Assembly: GCA_965372135.1 (NCBI GenBank)
Contig: CBDVBD010000001.1
Span: 9,109-73,108 of the forward strand
DNA: 64,000 bases
Direction of reading: 5' to 3'
Source: CBDVBD01 sp965372135
Lineage (GTDB): Bacteria > Electryoneota > RPQS01 > CBDVBD01
Of this stretch, positions 14,812 through 23,277 are shown one piece after another. A program made the position numbers and the translations under genes. Each line of letters begins with the position of its first letter. The stretch's first letter is position 1. The notes under the pieces are model-generated. The model was given only the letters and a program-made list of their open reading frames with translations, made no database searches and had not been told where the DNA came from.

Positions 14812-16077
14812 ATGAAGAAACGGAGTAATTTTTATTCAACCATGATCGCTTTGGTGCTGCTGTCAACTACCTGTTACTTTTCGGGTAGCGCCCAAGCCGG
14901 TCAATCACCGGAAGCACTGACCAGTGCAGCGCTCAAACCAGCCACCGTCGAAGTCGGAATGTCCAGAATATTCCACCTCCGAGATGGAAATGTCGTTGCC
15001 GGGACCATCACCGCAATCGAACACGATTCCATCGCGGTGATCGAAGCCCCGGATGGCACGCTACGCATTCCCACTTGGGAGATCCTCGAGGAGATGGTGG
15101 ATCTGACAAAAAACGACAACACCCGCTTCGTGGGTCCGGTCCTTTCCGAGGACGACTACTCGATTTCCATCAAGACCCCCTATGGCGTGGTTGTGGTACT
15201 GAAGCGCGACATCCAATCCATGGATCGCTATTACGGTGACAAAAAAGTGAGCTGGGAGGAAGAGAAGCAGCGGTTCTATCCCGCTGAAGAGCTTATCGAC
15301 ATCTTCCTGGATCCCACTGCCTTTCCACTGCAACCGCATACCATCTATCTGAGCGGTCTATCTCTGGGCTATGGGTTTACCGAAAATTTTATGCTGCGAA
15401 CCCAGTTCGGGAACAACTTTGTGTACGACCTGAACCTGCACCCCATGTTCCGCATCTTCCGCCGTACCACTGGAACCTCGGAGATCAGCTTAGCCGTCGG
15501 TGCCAGGCTATTCAGCCATCATAAAGTTAAACAGCAAGCCGAAAAGTACAGCCAATGGATTATCGACACAGGTCTCGATAGTTCCTTGCACGAAAAAGGC
15601 GCTGTGCTCGTGGATAGTGTGCTGGAAGATCCCGATAAAAAGGAGTTCTACTGGGAATCTTATCTGGTCCTGAGCCGCCGCCAAAATCTTCCCAGCGGTC
15701 GCGGGAAATGGGGTTGGCATTTGGGTGTGCAAACCAACTCCATGGTGCACACCAGACCGGAATTAAATCCCGAGTATGAATGGGACGATGAGTTTGAATT
15801 CCCCTACCGGATCTGGGCAGCCATGGACTATGACCTCACCAAAAAGCTGAAATTCCTCATCGAGGTCTTTGCCGATAACGGACACAAGTTTATCACTCTC
15901 GAGGAAACCGCCCGCAGCTATTTCGATTTCGATAACACACCGTTCTCCGTGGAAACCCAAACCGGTGACTACCAACCGGTGGACCTCGATTTCGGGTTCA
16001 TCTACACCATCACGGAAGCGTTTCGGCTCGGGTTACACTTCCAGTCTCCCTACTTGGAAATCTATTGGAAATGGTAG
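14812..16077 (+). CDS. Exported protein: two small beta-domains plus predicted outer-membrane barrel
   Basis: 421 residues from ATG 14812 with AGGAGGAAAAA upstream; the longer open frame before it has no SD. The signal peptide ends near AQA-GQS. The shared unit appears at ~50-100 (IFHLRDGNVVAGTITAIEHD … TLRIPTWEILEEMVDLT), with a second related unit (~100-140; YGVVVVLKRDIQSMDRY). From ~165 on the sequence is barrel-like, with alternating strands (TIYLSGLSLGYGFTENFMLR, FEFPYRIWAAMDYDLTK, FRLGLHFQSPYLEIYWKW). The gap of 88 bases to the previous gene is larger than elsewhere in the cluster, but no terminator or promoter is obvious. Confidence 0.65.
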   Translation: MKKRSNFYSTMIALVLLSTTCYFSGSAQAGQSPEALTSAALKPATVEVGMSRIFHLRDGNVVAGTITAIEHDSIAVIEAPDGTLRIPTWEILEEMVDLTKNDNTRFVGPVLSEDDYSISIKTPYGVVVVLKRDIQSMDRYYGDKKVSWEEEKQRFYPAEELIDIFLDPTAFPLQPHTIYLSGLSLGYGFTENFMLRTQFGNNFVYDLNLHPMFRIFRRTTGTSEISLAVGARLFSHHKVKQQAEKYSQWIIDTGLDSSLHEKGAVLVDSVLEDPDKKEFYWESYLVLSRRQNLPSGRGKWGWHLGVQTNSMVHTRPELNPEYEWDDEFEFPYRIWAAMDYDLTKKLKFLIEVFADNGHKFITLEETARSYFDFDNTPFSVETQTGDYQPVDLDFGFIYTITEAFRLGLHFQSPYLEIYWKW

Positions 16078-16098
16078 AAAACATAAGGAGACACCATC

Positions 16099-16581
16099 AT
16101 GAAGAAAATCTCGATATTACTTACGTTTTGCATGCTGCTCCATCCCCTAATTGGTTTCACGCAGCAAACAAACGGAATCGACGACGGCGATGACCTATTC
16201 CAAGCCCGTTCCATTAAGATAAACCGAATGTCGGTGGAATGGAAACACGAACCCATGGACCTGATTTTGCAAAATGGGATAAGTTATTCCGGCAAATTCA
16301 TCGCACTGCAGAATAACATCTTTCGATTACAAAGTAATGGTCAGGTTAGAGAAGTCCCGTTGAAGGATGTGAAAACCATCGTCCTGAAACGAAAGCCCCA
16401 GGACCTGCTTTTGGTTGGGTTGTCTGCCGTAGGTTTAGCCGCGTTATTTGCTGGTGGAGCGTCATTGGGCTTTGACGCATCCGATCAAACAGTTGCCGGT
16501 GCTGCTGGGGTTGGTGCAGTGGTAGGTGTTGCAATCGGTTGGCGAGCATTCTACCAAAACATCGAAATCCCAACCAAGTGA
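16099..16581 (+). CDS. Exported protein with small beta-domain and glycine-zipper segments
   Basis: 160 residues; ATG 16099 follows AAGGAGACACC, 21 bases after the previous stop. The signal peptide ends near GFTQ-QTN. The shared unit is at ~53-100 (LILQNGISYSGKFIALQNNI … REVPLKDVKTIVLKR). Two hydrophobic Gly/Ala-spaced segments follow (LLVGLSAVGLAALFAGG and VAGAAGVGAVVGVAIGW), resembling the 13234 product. It is the last gene of the + strand envelope cluster and faces the alpha-mannosidase gene tail to tail. Confidence 0.65.
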   Translation: MKKISILLTFCMLLHPLIGFTQQTNGIDDGDDLFQARSIKINRMSVEWKHEPMDLILQNGISYSGKFIALQNNIFRLQSNGQVREVPLKDVKTIVLKRKPQDLLLVGLSAVGLAALFAGGASLGFDASDQTVAGAAGVGAVVGVAIGWRAFYQNIEIPTK

Positions 16582-16609
16582 GCGAGACTATTGCAATTAG
16601 AACAATATA

Positions 16610-16709
16610 GGGGGCAACAGGAAAAAGAGTGAATCCTATATTCATTAGAAGTGTTTACTTTGATCACTCTAAAGGTAATATTCGATACATGCCTGCCTCT
16701 GTTGCCCCT
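16610..16709. terminator. Nested inverted repeats between convergent genes
   Basis: AGGGGCAACAG (16610-16620) is perfectly repeated inverted as CTGTTGCCCCT (16699-16709). Inside, AGAGTGA (16626-16632) pairs with TCACTCT (16664-16670). The element sits between the stops of two convergent genes and ends in TTATTATTTG. It may be a bidirectional transcript end or a small structured element; no protein is encoded. Confidence 0.45.
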
Positions 16710-16750
16710 TATTATTTGTTTCAAAAGCCCATTTGACGTCAGACTTTGGA

Positions 16751-19700
16751 TCACACTAACTTAAATGTCTTGATTTCAAAAGGATTCAACATCAACTCTA
16801 TCGGGTTTGCACATGATAACTTATCACCGTCTTCCCATTCCATCAAATTAGTATCCACTAAAAAGGCATCGGGATTCCCCACTATCAACTGCCCAGTAGA
16901 CAAACGCCCTTTGGTCTCCACAATTCGCAGAATCAGACAATCTTCCTTTTCTGCCTTTTTCATCACTTCCAATGACAAACCATCTCCCTCCAGTTTCCAC
17001 GGCACTACAAATTCTCCCGCATCGTACCCATTAAAAGTCGTAATGCCCCCATTCAGATGTGCCGCTTGAGCAATCACATTGGAATGGATTAACTCCCCAT
17101 TATGTGGGAGAAAACTATATGTGAATTGATGTATTCCTTGATCTGCATCGGGATCGGGATTGGTCGGTGCGCGCAGCAAATTCAAATCCAACACATTGCC
17201 CAGAACTTTATGACCGTATTTACAGTCGTTCAACAGTGCCACCCCATAATCTTGCTCTGAGATGTCGGCATACTTATGAGCCGCCACCTCGAATTTCGCC
17301 GCATCCCACGATGTATTGCGATGCGTAGCACGTTGGATATACCCGTATTGAATATCAAACGTCGCCTGATCGGTATAAACCTCCACCGGGAACGCCACCC
17401 GGAGCATCTTGTGCTTTTCCCGCCACTCAACGGTCGTATCGAAATCCAATTTCTTGCTGTGATTTGCCAACGTCACCTTCTGCTCGATGTCGGATTTTCC
17501 GACACCTAATCTGAACCGGAATCCTTGTCTGACTGGACCCCGGGGAAGGAAATCCATACCGCTGGCTGTAGCGGTATCAATTACTGCATCTTCGTAGAAA
17601 ATCTCGATTTCCCATGCGTCGAAATCATTGGGGTGATCCTCGTAGAGCGTCAACACATTCCCCATTTTCCCTTCCGGTATAATGTTGCGCTTGACCTCCT
17701 TATCCCATGCTTGCAATAACCGTCCGTCATTATCAAATTGATACCGCACCAGGTCGTTTTCCAACACCAAACTGCTGGTGTCCACCGGAACCGGAACATC
17801 TCCTGAGGCTTTCTTGATAGTTACAAAGGAATATGGCGGAATATTAATCTGGACTATTACCTGCTCACCTTCCCATTGCGCAGGAAGTGTATTCCCGTGC
17901 TGGTCTTCCACGCCACACTGTTGCCAGCCCTCTGGAAGCACCACCGGACCATGGTAAGGATAATGCGTACTGTTAAACGCTACCAGCGCATCGTGGCTGG
18001 GATTAAACAGCTTCTCTGCGGCTCTTTGCATCAAATCATCCAGGCTATCTAAAGCTTGCCGGTATTCCGTATGCGTCACCTGGTACACTTTGGTAATGCT
18101 GGACCCGGGCAAGATGTCGTGAAATTGATTAATCAGCACCGTTTTCCAAATCCGATCCAATTCTTCAGAAGGGTAGAATTCCAATGGCAGACACGACCAT
18201 AAAAATTCCGTCACCTTTAACTGTTGTTCCAATAATCGGTTCTGTTTCTTGACCAACCCGTGAGTAGTCAACGTCCCTCTATGTGCTTCCAGGTACAATT
18301 CCCCCGCCCAAGTGGAGATATTATCTCGGTGTGTATCCAACCGATGGAAAAAATCCCTGGCGGTGCCGAAACGGACACGTGGCGCGCCCTCCAAATCCTC
18401 CATCCGCTTCCCCAATTCGATATTTTCCTCTTTTGGACCGCCACCGCCGTTCCCGGTGCCGAACAAGCTAATAAACTCCGGCAGGAATCCCTTTTCCTTA
18501 AACTTGTCCTGCGCCGGAACCAAAAAATCGGTGGACAGATAACTGTTATACGTGTCTTCCGGAGGGAAATGTGTAAGGACTTCGCTGCTGTCGATCCCAC
18601 GCCAGATAAACGTATGATGGGGAAACTCGTTAATCTGATTCCATGACAACTTCTGAGTTATGAAATAGTCGATACCGCTTTTCTTCATAATTTGCGGCAT
18701 CGATCCCGAATACCCAAACACATCCGGAAGCCAAAGGTTATCAACATCGATCCCGAATTCATCCATGAAAAAATTCTTGCCGTGCAGGATTTGCCTGACC
18801 ATCGATTCCCCGCTAATTAGGTTACAGTCCGCCTCCACCCACATCCCCCCTTGCAGTTCCCACCGTCCTTCTGCTACACGTTGCTTGATCTTTCCATACA
18901 ATGCCGGGTAATGTTCTTTAACGAACGCATATAACTGCGGCTGCGACGCCCCGAACACATATTCCGGGTACTGATCCATCAGCGCGATTTGACTGGAAAA
19001 TGTTCGGGCGCACTTCCGAATCGTTTCTTGCACCGTCCATAGCCATGCTGTATCGATATGAGCATGTCCTACGGCGGTTGCCGCCAAATCCGACTCACAC
19101 GTTGGTTTATCCAATTCCTGTTTTAAACGTGCTCGACACTTACCTGCATTGTCCCGATGATCGGTGAATGCATCGATCGCTGAATTGACCGTATCGATGA
19201 TGCATGCCCGGCGTACACTGTCCTTGGGCAGGTGCTTGATCAATCCTATCAACGTCCGCAAGTCCAGGTGCAGCTCCCAAATTTCCTCGTCGAACACACA
19301 CAACCGCATCGCAACCACTTTGGCATCGTAATACCCATATCGCTTTGGCGAATCCAACGCCGGATCCGGTTCGGTAATCACCCCGAACAGTCCGTTGGCA
19401 GCCGCTTCTACCCATAACTCGATTTCCTCACCACCGGCACAACTATCAATCAAACGTACTACATCCCGGCTGAACTCCTCCCGGAATACCGACCCGTTGG
19501 AGATCCCCTGGAGCATTTCCCCGTCACCCGAATACACCAATCCTTCCCCGGAGAAATCCAACCATGCCGCCACTTTCTTCCCCTTCCAACTCGTCGGAAC
19601 CTGCACTTTCAGATGAAACCAGGCACTGTCCCACGTTTCCCCCCAAGAATCTCCTTCTCGAATCGGTGTATACTCTCCATTGAGACGATCCTGGAAAATC

Positions 19701-19867
19701 ACTGGTTCCTTCGACCGGAATAATTCCCCATCCAAAGGTACAAAATCACTCAGAATTTGATCACCTACACGTTCGTAGAATCGTTCGATCCGGGTCACCC
19801 GAATTTCTTCAATTTTTTCATTCATATTTCGCCAATTTTTCCGTTCTTTCGTCAATATATCCATCAT
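16751..19867 (-). CDS. Alpha-mannosidase, glycoside hydrolase family 38
   Basis: 1038 residues from ATG 19867; ATG 19825 (MNEKIEEIRV) is an equally credible start because neither has a strong SD. An N-terminal beta domain (~30-255) precedes the GH38 catalytic domain. That domain has zinc-binding H268 and D272 in GHAHIDTAWLW and the nucleophile D382 in LWLPDVFGYSGSMPQ. GGMWVEADCNLISGES is also typical. The middle helical domain and C-terminal beta domains (~650-1038) complete the usual length of the MngB/Ams1-type branch. Family role: retaining hydrolysis of terminal alpha-mannosides. No signal peptide, so cytoplasmic. It is a single-gene unit; a TATAAT-like -10 sits at 19909-19914 on the minus strand without a clear -35. 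Confidence 0.92.
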   Translation of the reverse strand: MMDILTKERKNWRNMNEKIEEIRVTRIERFYERVGDQILSDFVPLDGELFRSKEPVIFQDRLNGEYTPIREGDSWGETWDSAWFHLKVQVPTSWKGKKVAAWLDFSGEGLVYSGDGEMLQGISNGSVFREEFSRDVVRLIDSCAGGEEIELWVEAAANGLFGVITEPDPALDSPKRYGYYDAKVVAMRLCVFDEEIWELHLDLRTLIGLIKHLPKDSVRRACIIDTVNSAIDAFTDHRDNAGKCRARLKQELDKPTCESDLAATAVGHAHIDTAWLWTVQETIRKCARTFSSQIALMDQYPEYVFGASQPQLYAFVKEHYPALYGKIKQRVAEGRWELQGGMWVEADCNLISGESMVRQILHGKNFFMDEFGIDVDNLWLPDVFGYSGSMPQIMKKSGIDYFITQKLSWNQINEFPHHTFIWRGIDSSEVLTHFPPEDTYNSYLSTDFLVPAQDKFKEKGFLPEFISLFGTGNGGGGPKEENIELGKRMEDLEGAPRVRFGTARDFFHRLDTHRDNISTWAGELYLEAHRGTLTTHGLVKKQNRLLEQQLKVTEFLWSCLPLEFYPSEELDRIWKTVLINQFHDILPGSSITKVYQVTHTEYRQALDSLDDLMQRAAEKLFNPSHDALVAFNSTHYPYHGPVVLPEGWQQCGVEDQHGNTLPAQWEGEQVIVQINIPPYSFVTIKKASGDVPVPVDTSSLVLENDLVRYQFDNDGRLLQAWDKEVKRNIIPEGKMGNVLTLYEDHPNDFDAWEIEIFYEDAVIDTATASGMDFLPRGPVRQGFRFRLGVGKSDIEQKVTLANHSKKLDFDTTVEWREKHKMLRVAFPVEVYTDQATFDIQYGYIQRATHRNTSWDAAKFEVAAHKYADISEQDYGVALLNDCKYGHKVLGNVLDLNLLRAPTNPDPDADQGIHQFTYSFLPHNGELIHSNVIAQAAHLNGGITTFNGYDAGEFVVPWKLEGDGLSLEVMKKAEKEDCLILRIVETKGRLSTGQLIVGNPDAFLVDTNLMEWEDGDKLSCANPIELMLNPFEIKTFKLV

Positions 19868-20071
19868 CGTTATAGTCGCCCTACATGGTCAGCACCCGAT
19901 AAACCATCATTATAGGAGATTTAATCGTCTGACATGTATGGTGAAACCTGTCAATCAAATATACTGGTAACCATCTTTTTTATCAAGGGAAATTTCGGAA
20001 ATGTGGGGAGCTGATTTTTAAGGAGTAACGATAATTTAGGAATGGGGTGGAAAAGAGAAAAATCTGTTGAC

Positions 20072-21415
20072 TCAGAAACGTATCGTAAATACTGTGTTTA
20101 CACCAAGTACTGAACTGACGTTCATGGTGGCGCCGTGCAATCGCATGATTTGTTTTGACAAGCTTAACCCGATACCGGAACCCTCGGTTTTAGTGGTGAA
20201 GAATGGGATAAAGATTTTGTCCAGGACTTCCGCTTTTATGCCGTGTCCGTTATCTTCCACCTGGATCACCGGACACCCCCGTCCGTCGGTCCTGGCAATC
20301 ATTTTGATGGTCGGATTGGGAGCGTTTTCCAGGGCTTCTACGGAATTTTTACAGAGGTTGATCAATACCTGTTCGATCATGTTGGGATCAGCGGTCAGTT
20401 CCAATGTTTCCGGGTCCACCGATACCTGGAGATCTATGGATTTTTGCCGGATTTGATCCCCCATCAGGTTTCTTATTCGATTGAATAATTCTTCAATCAG
20501 GAATACTTCGTATTTCGGTTTGGGAATCCGGGTTAGTTTTCGGTAATCCTCCACGAAATGCAAAAGTCCATTACTGCGTTTTTCGATGGTTTTTACTGCG
20601 TTAACGATGTCATTGACAGCTTCATCCTCAGGATTGAATTTATCGGTATCAGCTGATAACATTAATTTTGTTGTGGAGGCTAAGGAAGAGATGGGTGCGA
20701 TGGAATTCATGATTTCGTGCGTTAAGGTACGGATAAGTGTCTGCCAGGCTTCCATTTCCTTTTCTTCCAACTCCCGCTGGATGTTGGTCAACGACACCAA
20801 GGTAAAGGATTGCTGATGAGAGACGAATCCAGTGGCGTAAATCGACAATTGCAGCGATCGCTCTTCGTCCTGCAAGTTGATTTGTTCTTTCTCGCCGGGT
20901 TGGATATTTATAAGGGTGTCTGCCAGTTCCCGGCTGATGGGGGATAGCAGTTTGATATTACGAAGGTTAGGGATTTTTAGCAGGCGTTTGGCGGCATTGT
21001 TGATCAACGTAACTTCCCCGTTCACGTCGTATGATATCAGACCCACGCCGACATGTTGGATAATGGTTTGAATGAAGCGATGATGCTCTTCCTTTTCCAT
21101 CCGGATTCGCTTGAAGTTGTTCAAGACTTCGCCGAATGCATTGTGCAGGTCTTTGAATGTGGAACCTTTGGAAGTGCTGGCAAAGGGTTGCGAAAAGTCG
21201 GAATATTTTATTGATAACAGGAATCGTGTGACGTCGCGGTTGGTTTTTTCCACGTAGTGGAATAGTGCAAACACCTGATAAATAATGAGTACACCGACAA
21301 TGAATACCGTGGCATACAGTTGTGTTTGGAATAGAAGATAGAGAAACAGGAATATGGTGGCACCCAACAAAATCAGCCGCAAGGTGCAGTTTAGGCGGAA
21401 CCGTTTAAAGATCAT
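20072..21415 (-). CDS. NtrB-type sensor histidine kinase, system 2
   Basis: 447 residues; its ATG (21415) overlaps the end of the regulator gene by 11 bases. Two N-terminal membrane segments (~12-30 and ~34-53) leave almost no periplasmic loop. A HAMP-like linker and a PAS domain (~110-215; HVGVGLISYDVNGEVTLINN) follow. The HisKA domain has H233 in LTHEIMNSIAPISSL. The HATPase has the N box QVLINLCKNSVEAL, G1 VEDNGHGI and G2 GSGIGLSLSKQIM. Lack of a large extracellular domain suggests intramembrane sensing, as in kinases that sense their partner transporter; this fits the divergent ABC cluster but is inference. Confidence 0.92.
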   Translation of the reverse strand: MIFKRFRLNCTLRLILLGATIFLFLYLLFQTQLYATVFIVGVLIIYQVFALFHYVEKTNRDVTRFLLSIKYSDFSQPFASTSKGSTFKDLHNAFGEVLNNFKRIRMEKEEHHRFIQTIIQHVGVGLISYDVNGEVTLINNAAKRLLKIPNLRNIKLLSPISRELADTLINIQPGEKEQINLQDEERSLQLSIYATGFVSHQQSFTLVSLTNIQRELEEKEMEAWQTLIRTLTHEIMNSIAPISSLASTTKLMLSADTDKFNPEDEAVNDIVNAVKTIEKRSNGLLHFVEDYRKLTRIPKPKYEVFLIEELFNRIRNLMGDQIRQKSIDLQVSVDPETLELTADPNMIEQVLINLCKNSVEALENAPNPTIKMIARTDGRGCPVIQVEDNGHGIKAEVLDKIFIPFFTTKTEGSGIGLSLSKQIMRLHGATMNVSSVLGVNTVFTIRF

Positions 21416-22781
21416 GCTTCTCCATCCTTCGGTACAATGAGGCTCGAGTGATGCCTAATTCCTTTGCGGCATAAGTCACGTTCCCTTCGTACTTGGTCAA
21501 GGCTTTTCTGATGATGGTTTTCTCCACGAAATCCAAGTCGAAATTATCGAATATCAAACCTTCCAGGTTTGCCACGGCAGACGGAAACAGAAAATCCGAC
21601 GGTTGCAGCGTTTCGGTCTCCGCCAGGATAACGGCTCGTTCGATGGCATGCCGGAGTTCACGGATATTTCCGGGCCAATGATAACGCTGAAGCTTTTTCA
21701 TGGTGGCGGAATTGATACTGTCTATGGGCTTTTTATATTTCTTGGAAAAAATCGATACGAAGTGATCCACTAACAGCGGGATATCGTCCACACGTTTACG
21801 GAGTGGAGGTATTTGGATTTCCACGGTGTTGATGCGATAGAGCAGGTCCTGGCGAAATTCATTGCCCTGCACCATGTCATGGATATGCAAGTTGGTGGCG
21901 CATATCAAGCGAATATCGATGTCGATGGGTGCATTCGATCCCAGCCGGATTACCTGGCGGTTTTCCAATACCCGCAGCAGCTTCGCCTGCAGGGCTATCG
22001 GTACGTTTGCGATTTCGTCCAAGAAGATGGTGCCGCCGGAAGCTACTTCGAATCGACCCGGTCGGTTTTCCTTGGCATCGGTGAAGGCACCTTTCATGTA
22101 ACCAAAGAGTTCACTTTCGAACAACGTATCGGAAATCGCACCCACATCCACACTGATAAAAACTTCATCCGCGCGTTCCGAGCCGCGGTGCAGAGCGCGT
22201 GCCACCAATTCTTTTCCCGTGCCGTTTTCCCCCAAAATCAACACATCGGCATCGGTATCCGCCACCTTTCGAATTGCGTTGAACACCTCTTGTATTGCGG
22301 AACTGACTCCGATCATTTCGTGGAAACGCTGATCGATATCGGCACTTAATTGCTTTTGGCGCGATCGGAATTTATCCACCTCACGCTGCGACTGACGCAG
22401 GTTCATTGCGGAGGATAGTGTAGCTAACAGCTTTTCGTTCTGCCAGGGTTTCAGCACAAAGTCGGTGGCACCTTGTTTGATGGCTTTAACCGCCATTTCC
22501 ACATCACCGAAAGCGGTAATCATAATCACCACCGCCGAGGGGTCGATTTCCTGAATCTTTTCCAACCAGTGAAACCCTTCCAATCCGCTGGTTACATCCT
22601 CGGTAAAATTCATGTCCAGCAGGATAACATCGTAGGTCTCATTCTGTAGCAACGATGGGATATGGTCGGGATTTTTTTCCGTGTGTACCACTGAGATATG
22701 CTGCTTGAGGAACATCTGTGCAGCAAGGAGGATATCCTCATTATCATCGACGATCAGGATTCTCCCGGAAACCTTAGCCAT
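21405..22781 (-). CDS. Sigma-54-dependent response regulator (NtrC family), system 2
   Basis: 458 residues from ATG 22781, preceded by AAAAAGG at suitable spacing; an in-frame ATG at 22805 lacks an SD. The receiver domain carries Asp56 in VILLDMNF and Lys in FVLKPWQ. The AAA+ domain has Walker A GENGTGKE, the sigma-54 contact loop GAFTDA (consensus GAFTGA) and Walker B GTIFLDEI. A Fis-type HTH ends the protein (NVTYAAKELGITRASLYRRM). The gene is transcribed away from the ABC cluster, which has a near-consensus sigma-54 promoter and paired palindromes in the shared intergenic region, so that cluster is the natural target. Confidence 0.93.
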   Translation of the reverse strand: MAKVSGRILIVDDNEDILLAAQMFLKQHISVVHTEKNPDHIPSLLQNETYDVILLDMNFTEDVTSGLEGFHWLEKIQEIDPSAVVIMITAFGDVEMAVKAIKQGATDFVLKPWQNEKLLATLSSAMNLRQSQREVDKFRSRQKQLSADIDQRFHEMIGVSSAIQEVFNAIRKVADTDADVLILGENGTGKELVARALHRGSERADEVFISVDVGAISDTLFESELFGYMKGAFTDAKENRPGRFEVASGGTIFLDEIANVPIALQAKLLRVLENRQVIRLGSNAPIDIDIRLICATNLHIHDMVQGNEFRQDLLYRINTVEIQIPPLRKRVDDIPLLVDHFVSIFSKKYKKPIDSINSATMKKLQRYHWPGNIRELRHAIERAVILAETETLQPSDFLFPSAVANLEGLIFDNFDLDFVEKTIIRKALTKYEGNVTYAAKELGITRASLYRRMEKHDL

Positions 22782-22817
22782 GAGATCAACCTTTTTATCA
22801 ATCATCTGTTGTCTCGT

Positions 22818-22846
22818 AATATATGGATTTACAGCGATATTGTCAA
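22818..22846 (-). promoter_or_regulatory. Predicted sigma-70 promoter of regulator/kinase pair 2
   Basis: On the minus strand: -35 TTGACA (22846-22841), a 17-base spacer, -10 TATATT (22823-22818). The start of transcription would be near 22811, 30 bases before the ATG at 22781. Confidence 0.65.
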
Positions 22847-22989
22847 GTATTGGTGAATGAAAATATTCACTTGTGATTTCGGATTACTTCTGTATGGCAA
22901 ATATCATTCCACATGCGCAAATTTATATACTGAGAAACCAGCGGCTAAGGCTCAGCAGCGGTTAAGCATGATAAGTAGTTAGCCTTTAG

Positions 22990-23005
22990 TGTCCGATATC
23001 GGACA
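22990..23005. promoter_or_regulatory. Perfect 16-bp palindrome, candidate activator site 1
   Basis: TGTCCGATATCGGACA is its own reverse complement. Its centre lies about 243 bases before the predicted sigma-54 start site, a typical distance for an NtrC-family upstream activating sequence. Confidence 0.6.
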
Positions 23006-23010
23006 TTAGT

Positions 23011-23026
23011 TGACCGGAACCGAACA
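23011..23026. promoter_or_regulatory. Imperfect palindrome, candidate activator site 2
   Basis: TGACCGGAACCGAACA matches site 1 at 11 of 16 positions. It is offset by exactly 21 bp, two helical turns, so dimers on both sites would face the same side of the DNA. Confidence 0.5.
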
Positions 23027-23215
23027 CTGGACGCCGATTGTCAGGTAATATCAGGATTAGTCTGGAGTGGGTGAACTGGGGGAATGGTCAAAGGAATCGC
23101 ATGTGGATATGAAATTGTATTATGATAATTATAATATAGATACAACATGAATAGGATTTCCGATTTTGTCATTGTTGGAATTTAAGTACGTATGATATAT
23201 TATATATACCCGCAT

Positions 23216-23230
23216 TGGCACCAATCTTGC
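23216..23230 (+). promoter_or_regulatory. Sigma-54 promoter of the ABC cluster
   Basis: TGGCACC-AATC-TTGC fits the consensus TGGCACG-N4-TTGC with one mismatch. GG (-24, 23217-23218) and GC (-12, 23229-23230) are 12 bases apart. Transcription would begin near 23241, which rules out a translation start at 23215 and supports the ATG at 23278. Confidence 0.8.
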
Positions 23231-23277
23231 CTAATATAATGAACATAGAATTGCTATTTTCTGAGGAATGGAAGATC

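Larger units (their letters stand above)
22806..23277. other. Divergent regulatory region between pair 2 and the ABC cluster
   Basis: About 470 bases with no gene. It holds, left to right, the minus-strand sigma-70 promoter, two palindromic operator candidates (22990-23005, 23011-23026), an AT-rich stretch (~23115-23210) that could bend, and the plus-strand sigma-54 promoter at 23216. Confidence 0.7.

Noticed and set aside
22895..22915. Second sigma-54 element (TGGCAAATATCATTCC)
   Set aside because: No GC at the -12 position.
23215..23277. Upstream TTG start for the adaptor gene
   Set aside because: It falls within the sigma-54 promoter, before the expected transcript start near 23241.
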